Assembly: GCA_030584005.1 (NCBI GenBank)
Contig: CP129486.1
Location: forward strand, 933,556-997,555
DNA: 64,000 nucleotides
Source of the DNA: Bdellovibrionota bacterium
GTDB lineage: Bacteria > Bdellovibrionota_C > UBA2361 > JAFLCA01
Direction: 5' to 3'
Shown here: positions 16,323 through 26,430 of the stretch, in pieces
Numbering within the stretch: the first letter of the stretch is position 1
Layout: each line of letters begins with the position of its first letter
Translations under genes and position numbers: made by a program
Notes under the pieces: model-generated
Databases searched by the model: none
What the model was told of the DNA's origin: nothing
What the model saw: the letters and a program-made list of their open reading frames with translations, nothing else

Positions 16323-19300
16323 ATGCCGGATATAAGTTACTATAAATATAAACCGCCGAAACCTCCTGACGGGATTGCGAAAGATGACAGCGCGCCACCC
16401 TATGTGGAGCTTCAAGTAACGAGCAATTTTTCATTTCTTCAGGCCGCAAGTCATCCTGAGGAATTGATTGCACAGGCTGCCGAGCTTGGGTATCACGGTA
16501 TCGCGCTCACGGATCATGCTACGTTAGCGGGAGTCGTCAGGGCGCACACTGCGGCGAAGCACGCGGGCATCCCTTTCTATGTAGGCTGCCAGATACAGCT
16601 CCAATTCGATGGGCCGATTCCGCCCAAGGCAGGAAAGCCTATCATCACGCTGCTGGTGTATCCGCAAAACCGCAATGGGTATGGGGCATTGTGCAGGCTG
16701 CTCACCTTGGGAAAACGTCGAGCCGAGGGGGCACATTGTAGCCTGACACTATTGGATTTTCTCGCGCATGTTGAGGATATGGCGGTGGTGCTGGTGCCGC
16801 CGGGCATTGCTCACAGTGCGGTGCGCGTCACACAGAATGACGATGTAAACTTTGTCTTCGCAGGTCGCATCATCAAGGAGGCCCTGCCCGCTGAAGCGCT
16901 GCTCTCTATCGCCATCACCCGCAATTACTCACATAACAATACTCGTCGTGGACATGCTATCCAGCTTGCTGCCGATCACCTGGGCCTGCCTCTTGTAGCA
17001 GTCAATGACGTACACTATCACCATGGGTCACGGCGCATGCTGCAAGATGTAGTGACCTGTATTCGGCACGGCTGCAGCATTGAGCAGGCCGGCTACCTGC
17101 TCCTTCCGCATGCGGAGCGCTGCTTAAAACGTCCGCAGGAGCTTCATAGGTTGTTTCGAGACATTCCGCAGGCAGTCCACAGAACCACGGAGATTGCGGC
17201 CACGCTGCACTTCTCCCTGGATGAGCTACGCTACGAGTATCCGCATGAAATATGTCCAGAAGGAGTCTGTGCCACCGAGTATCTGCGGGGCTTAACATGG
17301 CGCGGGGCACGAGAGCGCTACCCCCGCGGTATCTCCGAGAAGGTGCGCATGCTGATCTGCCAAGAGCTCGCCCTGATACAGGAGCTGAAGTACGAGAAGT
17401 ACTTTCTCACTTGCTACGATATCGTGCGTTTTGCCAATGAACGCGGCATTCTGTGTCAGGGGCGCGGCGCGGCCGCCAACTCCGCAGTGTGCTTTTGCCT
17501 TGGTATTACTGCAGTTGATCCGGCAAAGATCGATCTTTTATTTGCACGTTTTGTGAGCAAGGAACGTGCTGAGCCTCCTGATATTGATATTGACTTCGAG
17601 CATGAGCGGCGCGAGGAGGTAATCCAGTATCTGTACCAAAAATATGGGCGGCATCGGGCGGCACTTGTTGCCGAAGTGATCAGTTATCGGCACCGTAGTG
17701 CCGTACGAGATGTGGGGAAGGTGTTTGGCTTGCCCGTTGAGGTAGTCAACCGGCTTGCGAAATCAATTCACCGTTGGACTGCCTATGAGATCTCGGAGAT
17801 TGATCTAGGCGATATTGGGCTACAGATATCGGATCCGGTTTTACAGCACACCATCATGCTGAGTCGGGAACTTTTTGGCTTCCCGCGCCATCTCTCACAG
17901 CATGTGGGTGGATTTGTCATTTCCGAGAGTCCGCTTCAAGAGATAGTTCCGATTCGTAATGCGGCCATGCAAGAGCGCACCATTATTGAATGGGATAAGG
18001 ATGATGTGGAGGAGCTCGGAATGCTCAAGGTGGACGTATTGGGCCTTGGGATGTTGAGCTGTATCCGCAAAGCGCTTGCGGCAGTGAATGCGGGTCGGGA
18101 AGAGTCTCTCAGCATGGCTACGATTCCTGCAGAGGATCCCAAAGTTTACGAGATGATCTGCCGGTCTGATACCGTAGGGGTATTTCAGATCGAGTCGCGT
18201 GCCCAGATGTCGATGCTTCCGCGGCTTAGACCCCAGAACTTCTACGATCTCGTAATTGAAGTAGCGATTGTTCGTCCTGGCCCCATCCAGGGCAATATGG
18301 TGCATCCGTTTCTTAGACGCCGCCACGGTCTCGAGAAACCGCACTTTCCTGATAAACGTGTCGAGGAGATCCTTGGAAAGACCTTGGGAGTGCCTATATT
18401 CCAGGAACAGGCCATGCGGCTCGCTATTGTGCTTGCACAATTCACCCCAGGGGAGGCCGAACAGCTAAGACGTGCAATGGCCGCCTGGAAACGTGACAAG
18501 GGGCTTATTCAGCAGTTCCGTGAGCGCATTATTGCGGGGATGAAGCGCAATGGCTATTCCGAGCAGTTCGCGCATAGCTGTGTTGAGCAGATTAAAGGCT
18601 TTAGTGAGTACGGTTTTCCGGAATCCCATGCCGCCTCCTTTGCCAATCTGGTGTACGTGTCAGCATGGCTTAAGCGTTACTATCCCGCGCATTTTGCCAT
18701 GGCGCTCATTAATAGTCAGCCGATGGGATTCTACGCTCCCTCGCAGATAGTGCGTGATGCAGAGGAGCACGGAGTACGAGTTCTGCCAATTCAGGTGGGA
18801 AGGAGTGAATGGGGCTGCACCATTGAAAGAGATGAAGAGGGCAAGGCAGGGCTTCGGCTGGGACTGTGCCTCGTGCGGGGGCTTGGACAAGGAGAGGGGG
18901 AACTTATTGCCGAAGTCAGCCGGTCGCGTGCCCGCTGGTCGCTTGATGAGCTGTGGGCGGCAGTACGTAGTGCCGCTCGTGTCCGCGGCACAACTCTTAG
19001 ACGATCCTCATTTGAAGCGATTGCGCGTGCCGATGGATTTGCAGGGTACGGATTCTCGATGCGTGAAGCGTTGTGGGTGCTGCACCGATTGCCTAAAGAC
19101 CTTGTTCCTCTTGATGCGAGTTTAAGCTGCAAAGAGCAGATAGCGCTGCCGCGCAGCTCTTTGCAGCAGGATATGTTCTCTGACTATGCAGCCACTGGGC
19201 TGTCACTCAAGGCCCACCCAATGCAGTTTTATAGGCAGGATCTTGAGTGGCGAGGAGCTTCCACAGCGTCAGCGCTTAAGGGGCAGGGCCCCGATCTCGC

Positions 19301-19631
19301 GCACTCTTCTATGTGGCGGCAAAGACGAAAGAGAGAAGATCATGTCATTGTTGCCGGTATTGCCATCACCCGCCAACGGCCTGGAACCGCGAAAGGCACT
19401 CTGTTCATTACGCTCGAAGATGAGACGGGGTATGTCAATCTGGTTATCTCAGCAGAGGTATTTGAACGTTACAGTCATATTCTGATGACACACACGGCAC
19501 TGCTTGCATCCGGAAATTTGGAGCGACTCGGCGAGGTGCTGTATGTCAGTGTGCGGCATATCGAAAGCCTTGATCAACTGGTGATTGCTGAAGGTGCCCG
19601 CGGAGTGCCGAATTTGAGTTATTCGTACTAA
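16323..19631 (+). CDS. dnaE2: DnaE2 (ImuC), error-prone DNA polymerase III alpha subunit
   Basis: 1102 residues. N-terminal PHP domain (about 25-270; YVELQVTSNFSFLQAASHPE, ALTDHATLAG), then the C-family polymerase core with catalytic acids in PPDIDIDFEHERREEV (D420, D422, D424), GRGAAANSAVCFCLGIT before it, and IVRPGPIQGNMVHPFLRRR near 655. C-terminal OB-fold region about 1000-1090 (FITLEDETGYVNLVI). Extends damaged templates in complex with ImuA/ImuB and causes induced mutagenesis. ATG at 16323 is preceded by AGGGG at 9 bases. It follows imuB after 91 bases filled by a hairpin repeat block. Length and motifs normal. Confidence 0.95.
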   Translation: MPDISYYKYKPPKPPDGIAKDDSAPPYVELQVTSNFSFLQAASHPEELIAQAAELGYHGIALTDHATLAGVVRAHTAAKHAGIPFYVGCQIQLQFDGPIPPKAGKPIITLLVYPQNRNGYGALCRLLTLGKRRAEGAHCSLTLLDFLAHVEDMAVVLVPPGIAHSAVRVTQNDDVNFVFAGRIIKEALPAEALLSIAITRNYSHNNTRRGHAIQLAADHLGLPLVAVNDVHYHHGSRRMLQDVVTCIRHGCSIEQAGYLLLPHAERCLKRPQELHRLFRDIPQAVHRTTEIAATLHFSLDELRYEYPHEICPEGVCATEYLRGLTWRGARERYPRGISEKVRMLICQELALIQELKYEKYFLTCYDIVRFANERGILCQGRGAAANSAVCFCLGITAVDPAKIDLLFARFVSKERAEPPDIDIDFEHERREEVIQYLYQKYGRHRAALVAEVISYRHRSAVRDVGKVFGLPVEVVNRLAKSIHRWTAYEISEIDLGDIGLQISDPVLQHTIMLSRELFGFPRHLSQHVGGFVISESPLQEIVPIRNAAMQERTIIEWDKDDVEELGMLKVDVLGLGMLSCIRKALAAVNAGREESLSMATIPAEDPKVYEMICRSDTVGVFQIESRAQMSMLPRLRPQNFYDLVIEVAIVRPGPIQGNMVHPFLRRRHGLEKPHFPDKRVEEILGKTLGVPIFQEQAMRLAIVLAQFTPGEAEQLRRAMAAWKRDKGLIQQFRERIIAGMKRNGYSEQFAHSCVEQIKGFSEYGFPESHAASFANLVYVSAWLKRYYPAHFAMALINSQPMGFYAPSQIVRDAEEHGVRVLPIQVGRSEWGCTIERDEEGKAGLRLGLCLVRGLGQGEGELIAEVSRSRARWSLDELWAAVRSAARVRGTTLRRSSFEAIARADGFAGYGFSMREALWVLHRLPKDLVPLDASLSCKEQIALPRSSLQQDMFSDYAATGLSLKAHPMQFYRQDLEWRGASTASALKGQGPDLAHSSMWRQRRKREDHVIVAGIAITRQRPGTAKGTLFITLEDETGYVNLVISAEVFERYSHILMTHTALLASGNLERLGEVLYVSVRHIESLDQLVIAEGARGVPNLSYSY

Positions 19632-19642
19632 CCCGCACCCCA

Positions 19643-19676
19643 AGGGATACGCTCAATAAGTTCAGCGTATCCCTAG
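19643..19676. repeat. CTAG-family A hairpin after dnaE2
   Basis: Arms AGGGATACGCT (19643-19653) and AGCGTATCCCT (19664-19674), perfect over 11 bases, 10-base loop, ending in CTAG. It begins 11 bases after the dnaE2 stop and may double as a transcription terminator, although no U-run follows. The 185 bases from here to 19861 hold no other recognisable feature. Confidence 0.8.
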
Positions 19677-19861
19677 ATGTGCTGGGCTGGGAGATGGTCC
19701 CCGGTGCATGCTTCCATCATATTGATGACGTAATCCTTTGTTCAGCACTCTCGATGGGCGGATACCACGGAGGTGATTTATCGCGCAAACGAGGAGAAAG
19801 GTTCCTATACCGGGCAGTCAGACCGAGGGATGTCACCGTCCGGCCAGGATGCGGGGAGGCG

Positions 19862-21574
19862 CTAACGGGCAGCGTTGAACCAGGAACCTACCCGTGAGAG
19901 CAGCCCCGACTTGAACTTGGGGAGAATACATTGCTCCTCCGCCAATTCGCGTTGGAAGGCACTAGCCACCGCGCGATAGGAAGCTGCTTTTCGGCGGTCA
20001 TGGTGATGCGCTTCGACCTCGCGGGCCGATTGCTCAAGGTATGCTAAATGCCCCCTTATGTTTGCCCTTGGCAGGCGCCTCCCTTCAAAGATATCACTGC
20101 CCGCAACGAGCACTGATTGACCGTACAGGGTAATTGCTTCCTGTCGAAGCCGTGGCCCGTCATGCGCTGCGGCACCCCACAGCGCCGCGCTGAGTGAAGG
20201 TAGCCCAACCATGCGGAGATCAATAGGCAGCTTGCTACGCCGATAGGTCAGCGGTGGCAGGGGACTAAATCCTTGACTGATTACGGGGCCAGCTCTATCA
20301 ACTATCAGCACAAGATCGACGTCTGCGGGGGCCTCGCGCCACAGGAAACCGCCGAGCGCATAGATGCTGATGAGTTTATCCTGTCCAGCTAGAGCTTCGA
20401 TGAGAGGGAGTGCGGTTCTACAGTACTTTCTTAGCGCTGTTATACGATCGAACACACCCTGAGGGTCGAGTTCGCATACAGTGCGATCGGGGAAGCGCCA
20501 GAGCACATTGCGAGCGTTAAGCTTCTCGATCACAGCAGTTTGACTCGGAAACGCAAAGTCGGATCCTGTGCGACGGCTCAAATCCCAGTGCTCATACCCC
20601 CTAAGCGATAGAAGGTTCTCGTAGTCAGAGCGTGGGTGGACCTGAATCTGCCGACCCTTGAATGCGAATGCGCAAAGTTGATGATAGGAGGGGGTATCGG
20701 GACCTCGCACGCTGATGATGAATTGCTCATCGCCAATCTGGAAGGGGTAGAAGGGGGCCATCGCTAGGCCGTTCAATTCGAAACTGCCAAGCATGGTGGG
20801 CGCTCGTGCTCGTAAGAACGCGCTCTGCCGCGGACTCTGTCCAGCCAAATTCGACAGCTCAATTACACAGTTTAATATCGAGTCTATTGAGTGGACCGGA
20901 ACATCAGCCCGTGCCCAGTCCGGCGGAGCAACATCGCATTCAATATATTTTTGTTCCACGGAGCCAGGAACATGGTGTGTCTCATCACGCGATCGATAGG
21001 CCGCATACGCGTAGGCGCCATAGGCCGAGCCATCGTCTTCAACAATTGTGGTGACTTCGTCATGTCCAGGGTGTCGTAGTTCATACCCAAGCCGAAGGGG
21101 TGCTTCAGAGGAACTACGGGTAAACTCCCCTATTGCGATCGAACAACCAGGGCCTACCGGTGTGGAAAGGTAACGCTGAATCAAAAAGAGTCGTTCGAAT
21201 AGCTCGCGGCTTGAAGACGACTCAAATAGTGCGCCATCGATAGCAGCAACATAATCTGAGTTCCCCCCAGACTGCTTGATCTGCATCAGGAGTTCGAGAA
21301 CGGGGAGACGAATTTCAGGGGCGATCGCGTCAAGGAGCAGGATAGTTCGGCAGCAGGCGCCATACTGCGGACTGCCCAGACGGTCTCGGATCATCTCTGG
21401 TGTAAGCGCTGCCGATACCGGTACTGCTGCCGAGCATGGTAGAGGCATCTTGTCGAATGCCGAGTCCACCAGGGGCTCCAAGGAGGGATCCGACGACCCG
21501 TCAGTACGGCCGCTTCGATCTGTACCGTTATCTGGATTAGGATCGTTGGGCTGGGGCGTAGCAAATGAACTCAT
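19862..21574 (-). CDS. Unknown protein with C-terminal nucleotidyltransferase-like domain
   Basis: 570 residues, no signal peptide or membrane segment. Residues about 405-455 look like a Pol-beta/MNT nucleotidyltransferase core: a GG at 408-409, D418-x-D420 (ADVDLVLIVD) and a third acid D452 in PIDLRMV. The region about 100-400 is unassigned. The N-terminal 40 residues are polar and rich in Asp, Pro and Ser. ATG has AAGGAG 8 bases upstream. MNT-fold proteins transfer nucleotides to proteins, tRNA or small molecules; which, if any, cannot be said. Stand-alone gene flanked by a B' hairpin upstream (21590) and an A hairpin downstream (19643). Confidence 0.65.
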   Translation of the reverse strand: MSSFATPQPNDPNPDNGTDRSGRTDGSSDPSLEPLVDSAFDKMPLPCSAAVPVSAALTPEMIRDRLGSPQYGACCRTILLLDAIAPEIRLPVLELLMQIKQSGGNSDYVAAIDGALFESSSSRELFERLFLIQRYLSTPVGPGCSIAIGEFTRSSSEAPLRLGYELRHPGHDEVTTIVEDDGSAYGAYAYAAYRSRDETHHVPGSVEQKYIECDVAPPDWARADVPVHSIDSILNCVIELSNLAGQSPRQSAFLRARAPTMLGSFELNGLAMAPFYPFQIGDEQFIISVRGPDTPSYHQLCAFAFKGRQIQVHPRSDYENLLSLRGYEHWDLSRRTGSDFAFPSQTAVIEKLNARNVLWRFPDRTVCELDPQGVFDRITALRKYCRTALPLIEALAGQDKLISIYALGGFLWREAPADVDLVLIVDRAGPVISQGFSPLPPLTYRRSKLPIDLRMVGLPSLSAALWGAAAHDGPRLRQEAITLYGQSVLVAGSDIFEGRRLPRANIRGHLAYLEQSAREVEAHHHDRRKAASYRAVASAFQRELAEEQCILPKFKSGLLSRVGSWFNAAR

Positions 21575-21589
21575 ACAACGACTCCTTAT

Positions 21590-21627
21590 CTGTGGTTCTA
21601 GAAAGGCATTCTTGAAAACACTTCCAG
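21590..21627. repeat. CTAG-family B' unit upstream of the nucleotidyltransferase-like gene
   Basis: TGTGGTTCTAGAAAGG at 21591-21606 and TTGAAAACACTTCCAG ending 21627 align with the 42922 copy over about 36 bases with few changes. It lies 16 bases upstream of the 21574 start codon, just before its Shine-Dalgarno, so it is in or next to the promoter. The rest of 21628-21738 shows nothing recognisable. Confidence 0.7.
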
Positions 21628-21738
21628 ACCGATGCGCATATCCTGACTAAATGCGGAGCTGCTGCGCAATTCCGAGAACCATATCAGATGCACCGCCGCA
21701 GGGTGGTACTCGGATGGGATATCCTTACTCCCTAAAAC

Positions 21739-22860
21739 CTAAGCGCGTGGAGTCAAAACGCCTACGGAATAGGTGCTGTCTCCTTCACCATAATTGGTGC
21801 GAATCGCCACAACAATCTGCCCTCTATCATTGATGGCCCTGGCCGAGGCCAGGCTATCCCATGCAGGCAAGGGGTGGCACAGCAATTCATTCAAATTTCT
21901 CAGTTCGCCACCCTCGTAAATGAAAGCCCAAGAGGAATCCTCAGAATTGAATCTATTCCATAGTTTTCCCACTACCTGCTCATGATCGTTAATATCCGTT
22001 GCGCTTCCCATCCAATCAGAGTTGCCCTGAGCGAGATCGATAAGGCGATTATCTTTCCACAACGCCGGACGATAGTAAGAGTACCAATCAGGAAAAACTT
22101 CCCCTACGACGCTGTTCTTAGAATCAATCGCCCAAGCCACCGAAGCAGTGTAACCATCAGCCAAGGGGAGTCTGAAGATGGTATGGGCCTTATCTTCAAT
22201 TTTCGTTATGGCGGCCCTGAATGCAGTGAGGTGAGCCCCCTCCAAGGAGAACTCTGTCAGCGTGATCAGCCGAGCGTTGAAATCCGCCGCCAAATAGCCG
22301 AGATCAGGATTCTCCGTACTCGCTGAGGTGGCTGGGTTGATTACATGAAACGAAAACTGGCTGGAGCCAACTTGTTTCACCATAACGGGGAGATACTTTC
22401 CTGCGCTGTTAATGACTGTAGCCAACACAATTCCATCACCTCGTACTGCTGCCGGGAAAATTGACAGCATTGAAGGGGGCAGTTCGATGATTGAGACTTC
22501 ACCATGTCTATACACATATGTCGTGTACGCTTGCCGATAGGGGTCGATCTCTAGATTGCCTACCACATCCCCCACGTCATTCACTGATACGGCAGAGTTG
22601 TTTAGACCTCCAAAGGCCCCGCCGATAGGAATCTCAACACCCTGGACCCACATCAGGGATTGTCGGCTGAAAGAGTTTATAAAGTGGTTCTCTGTCCCAA
22701 CTACTATTCCGCTGTTGTTGATTGAGAAACCATATCTATCACTCCCATTTATTCTCTGAAGGTTGTAACAGCCCGGTTGGGCGGAGAGTCCAGAACTCAG
22801 CATAAGCATAAGGGCGATGGCTAGTGCGATTGCAGCGGAAACTGGGTAGCGGTTGATCAT
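21739..22860 (-). CDS. Secreted protein with HAF-like repeats
   Basis: 373 residues. Sec signal peptide of about 27 residues (AIALMLMLSSGLSAQPG). Then several repeats of the form SINNSGIVVGTE, SVNDVGDVVGNL, AIDSKNSVVGEV, DINDHEQVVGKL and AINDRGQIVVAI, the xIN(D/N)xGxVVG signature of HAF-repeat extracellular proteins, which probably form a beta-propeller. Spacing of about 50-70 residues per repeat. No catalytic motif. Presumably a surface or extracellular protein of unknown role. GGAG lies 10 bases before the ATG. Confidence 0.75.
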   Translation of the reverse strand: MINRYPVSAAIALAIALMLMLSSGLSAQPGCYNLQRINGSDRYGFSINNSGIVVGTENHFINSFSRQSLMWVQGVEIPIGGAFGGLNNSAVSVNDVGDVVGNLEIDPYRQAYTTYVYRHGEVSIIELPPSMLSIFPAAVRGDGIVLATVINSAGKYLPVMVKQVGSSQFSFHVINPATSASTENPDLGYLAADFNARLITLTEFSLEGAHLTAFRAAITKIEDKAHTIFRLPLADGYTASVAWAIDSKNSVVGEVFPDWYSYYRPALWKDNRLIDLAQGNSDWMGSATDINDHEQVVGKLWNRFNSEDSSWAFIYEGGELRNLNELLCHPLPAWDSLASARAINDRGQIVVAIRTNYGEGDSTYSVGVLTPRA

Positions 22861-23004
22861 TATCCGTATCTCCTGACAGCACTTTCACTGGGACGTTCTG
22901 ACGCATTCCATCAGAATCGGCTGTCCATTACCAGCATTATTAGATCGGATGAATCTGAATTGCTGGGTGCTTTTTGGCAGTGCCGGATAGAAGCGAGATG
23001 GACC

Positions 23005-26000
23005 TCAGCGTGGCACGGAAACTATAGCGGGTGTTGCCGACACCGCCATTGACTCTGAGCCGTCACTTGCAAGAAGCGCTACGTCGTATCGGGTATGTGA
23101 GCCTGGGGGAAGAGGCTCTCGATCTACATAGGTGGTCTCATAGCCAAGTGTCATGTCATGGAGTGAGCCATCGCGATAGATGATAAAGGCGGCAACGCTC
23201 ACTCCCGGCGGAGATTCCCATGAAAGTTCCGCGGTGAGGGAGGGGCCAACTGAAGCGGTGACTGTATTTGGAGCCGCTGGAATGGGGCCGGCCCCTGCGT
23301 TTTGCTTCACTATCAGCGGGAAGGGGCGCTCGGTCGTTAATGTTCCGTCAGTCGCCCGCACCAGTACCCGGTACACTCCGACATCACCTACACTGGGAGT
23401 CCATGTGATCTCTCGAGTGCTCGGGTTAAAAGAGGCCCCAGCCGGAAGACCGAAGAGCTGCACCGATACCGCTTCATCGTTCAGGTCCATCGCTAGGATC
23501 TGCTTTCGCAGTGAATCCCCCGGTTCGAGCACGTACTTAAAGAGTGGCTTGATGATTGGCGCAGTATTATTACCTGCATCGGCAACGATGACCTGAGAGG
23601 GATCCCAGAATAGCGCCAGTGTATACGCATTATAGAGCGACTTACGCGCGTCTTCTATATAGGGAGGATAGCTTCCCTGAGCGAACCCGTAGTAACGATT
23701 AAGGTTAAGCAGGAATTCCTCAACTTGGGCCCGAGCGCTCGGGAGTCCTGCAAACTCATAGTGATTATTGAAGGCCAGAATTGAACCATCGATACGGGGG
23801 CTTTCGGCGTCGTATTGCTCGCTGAGCGGGTCCCAGTTCAGACGGCGGTAGCCACTCAGCAATCGTCGCCGAATATAGGTGGTCACTGCACTCTGTTGCT
23901 GGGTGTCCCCTTTAAGGCGACGCATGAAGTCAAGCGCGTGAATTCGGCCAACAAAAGGAGATTCATAGCCGTCCATTTCTACTAATTCTACCCGACTCTC
24001 GGCATTCGCAAGCCCCCCATACTTCACATCCACAATTCTGTTTCCCATGGGACCAGTTGTGTAGCGGTCTCCATCAGCTTGCAGATCATTCGGGCCGGTC
24101 CAGTATCCGTCATCGCTGATCTGAAACTCTGATCGCAGTGGCGCTCTATTGTTGGGATATCCTGGTGTTTCAATCTCCGCATCAGTGGCGGCCGCATACC
24201 AGGAGATACCTTGATTCGGCAGCGGGTTCCAGAATTCTCCATTCTCGTCACTGAGATCATTGTGTGTGACGAAATCTGCTCCGCTTACTCCGAAGTAAGG
24301 CGTCTTGTAGGTCGGCATGGCAAGGGCAATAGTGCCTATCGCAAGCTCATAGCCATGGGCCCAGTGGGTGTCACCACTTCCGTGAGTAGCACTCCAGTTA
24401 TCGCGAAACTGCAGTGTGCTCTTGGCGATCTCGGCCAGGCCATCTCGAATGCGCAGCTCCTCAATGGGCGACATTCCGTCCGGATGGTGTGTGCGGCGCA
24501 AATGTGCGGCAACGAGATCATAGGCGATCCCAAGGTCGGCAAAAGTCTGAATGGTCTGCCCAAGTTCATTCAGATAATCTTTGGAAGGGGTGGCGCTGCC
24601 CACATCATTTTCATAGCCCACTGGCTCAAGACGAGCGGCCCGGAGCAGGCGCTGCTTGGCGAGTTGCGCAAGGGGCAATCTCATTTCAGGGCCATCGATT
24701 GCAACAGTGAAGGCGTTGCTAAGCGCAGCACCTGCTTGGCCTGCGCCGCTGCACCAGCCGCCGCGAACATCGGTAAGGGGCTGAGTTGAGGCTTGATAGT
24801 AGTTATTGGTGAATATCTCGTAAGAGCGCTTGAAGGGTTGTATCGCCGTGATTTTCTGGGATACTGCCGCGCGCTCAAATTCATCTCCCCACAACAGGAA
24901 GCCATGCTCCTCGTTGGGGGCGGGGTAGTCTGGGTTAAGCACAACCTCTCTCACTATCGAAGGACCGTGAGTACCCCTACGCACCTCTAGGGTTTGGACT
25001 GTGCTTAGCGGTTGGAAAAGGTCACCAGCGACTACTGTCGAAGAGGCAACCCGCATCCAAGAACCCTCGTTAACCCGTACATAGAGAGGGTCACTGGTAG
25101 CGAGGTTAAAAAACTTTATGAGCACTCCAGCGCTCAGATAGGTCGTCTGCTTCCATGTTTTAGGGATGTGATACGTTTTAAGCGGAGTGGTGTAGAACTC
25201 TTCGCCCTCTGGAGCAATCATTTGGATAACGGGGACAGCCGGATTCACACATACATAGATCCAATGTCCATCTGAAGCTCCCTGTCGGTGTGAATCCTCA
25301 TTGCGAATGCGGAAGAGATCTTCGTCGTCATCCCAGTAAGTGAGCGTATGGCACTCCGTGCCAAAGGGATCAAGCTGCCCGTAAGCGAATCGATTGTTCG
25401 TCCCTCGCGGAGTGCTTCCCCAGGGCCCGCCATTGTCGCCGATACTGCCGAGTACAGGCAGTGTGCCGTCGTAGGTCTCCAGGTCGAGCCGGAATGGCTG
25501 GAGGTACTGCGGTGCAAAAGGCGGGATAAGGGCGCTCCCTTTGGTGGAATATAGATGAGACTGCATGTCACGGTCGATCTTGTAATGGATATTCCCCGCA
25601 TCATTCGTTTCTGGGTTTCCATCAAGCCCGCCAATTCCAAGCACGGCAGGGATAGAAGTGCCATCGCGTTTCATGATCGAGTTGCGCTCGTTATGGGCAA
25701 GCGTGAAGCTGACATCACTCTTGAGGTAGATAACTTGGTCTCCGAACGATGCTTCGTGAAACGTTTGCTCAACCACCCAATCGGTTCCATTCTGACCGGA
25801 GAGACTGAGAGAGATGCCTGACTTCGAGTTGTCGAGGGCGAGCGGAGAAGCCTGTGGCCCCTGCGGAGCCGTTGGTTCAGGGGTGGGGGGGGCTATGGTG
25901 GGAGTCGGTGATGGAGAATCCTGGGGAGGGTCGGGATCGTCTTGCGCCACCCGAGCGCAGGCGCGGCGCAACCGCTTGAGTGTCCTTGCGCCTCCGTCGT

Positions 26001-26310
26001 TTTCAACGTCCTCCCGAGAAACCGGTCGAATTCGAACGACCCCGGTCTTCCGTGACGCCTTTACAAACACGGGTGTCTTCGCCGCGCAGTACACACTTGC
26101 GCCACGCACACGGCGCTTTAGTTTCCGGAGTTCCTGGTCAGGAGAGATGATCTGCCATTTCGTTCCCTTACGGCTTGCTCCTAGTGCAGGTGAGGGGCTG
26201 CCTAGGAGAAACCCATAGGAAAGGAACCCACACAGGGCAAGCAAGGTGAAAGGCTTGCTAATACCTTGCAATGCTTGCTGCAAGCTTACCAGTTTAGTGA
26301 CCCTAGACAT
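23005..26310 (-). CDS. Large secreted protein: two-cysteine module, Pro/Thr linker, Ig-like and Fn3-like domains
   Basis: 1101 residues from the ATG at 26310, which opens a signal-peptide-like stretch (LLALCGFLSYGFLLGSPSPA). Residues about 50-125 form a basic module with two cysteines 43 apart, followed by a linker SPTPTIAPPTPEPTAP. The middle (about 160-850) is an unassigned region, possibly an alpha/alpha barrel of carbohydrate-active type. The C-terminus holds a cadherin/putative-Ig domain (GASFNPSTREITWTPSVGDV, about 950-1005) and an Fn3-like domain. The two-cysteine module also heads the 642-residue protein at 60008. Probably an extracellular polysaccharide-binding or degrading protein; catalytic activity not shown. 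Confidence 0.7.
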   Translation of the reverse strand: MSRVTKLVSLQQALQGISKPFTLLALCGFLSYGFLLGSPSPALGASRKGTKWQIISPDQELRKLKRRVRGASVYCAAKTPVFVKASRKTGVVRIRPVSREDVENDGGARTLKRLRRACARVAQDDPDPPQDSPSPTPTIAPPTPEPTAPQGPQASPLALDNSKSGISLSLSGQNGTDWVVEQTFHEASFGDQVIYLKSDVSFTLAHNERNSIMKRDGTSIPAVLGIGGLDGNPETNDAGNIHYKIDRDMQSHLYSTKGSALIPPFAPQYLQPFRLDLETYDGTLPVLGSIGDNGGPWGSTPRGTNNRFAYGQLDPFGTECHTLTYWDDDEDLFRIRNEDSHRQGASDGHWIYVCVNPAVPVIQMIAPEGEEFYTTPLKTYHIPKTWKQTTYLSAGVLIKFFNLATSDPLYVRVNEGSWMRVASSTVVAGDLFQPLSTVQTLEVRRGTHGPSIVREVVLNPDYPAPNEEHGFLLWGDEFERAAVSQKITAIQPFKRSYEIFTNNYYQASTQPLTDVRGGWCSGAGQAGAALSNAFTVAIDGPEMRLPLAQLAKQRLLRAARLEPVGYENDVGSATPSKDYLNELGQTIQTFADLGIAYDLVAAHLRRTHHPDGMSPIEELRIRDGLAEIAKSTLQFRDNWSATHGSGDTHWAHGYELAIGTIALAMPTYKTPYFGVSGADFVTHNDLSDENGEFWNPLPNQGISWYAAATDAEIETPGYPNNRAPLRSEFQISDDGYWTGPNDLQADGDRYTTGPMGNRIVDVKYGGLANAESRVELVEMDGYESPFVGRIHALDFMRRLKGDTQQQSAVTTYIRRRLLSGYRRLNWDPLSEQYDAESPRIDGSILAFNNHYEFAGLPSARAQVEEFLLNLNRYYGFAQGSYPPYIEDARKSLYNAYTLALFWDPSQVIVADAGNNTAPIIKPLFKYVLEPGDSLRKQILAMDLNDEAVSVQLFGLPAGASFNPSTREITWTPSVGDVGVYRVLVRATDGTLTTERPFPLIVKQNAGAGPIPAAPNTVTASVGPSLTAELSWESPPGVSVAAFIIYRDGSLHDMTLGYETTYVDREPLPPGSHTRYDVALLASDGSESMAVSATPAIVSVPR

Positions 26311-26430
26311 CCTGATGACCCCGGAGGTTTCCCTGGAGTCATCGGAGGCAAGAATCAGGCCAAGAAACAGAAGTGGAGAATTCACGGATTTTGAAGCATG
26401 GAACTTAATCGGAGTGTTGACGGATTGAAC

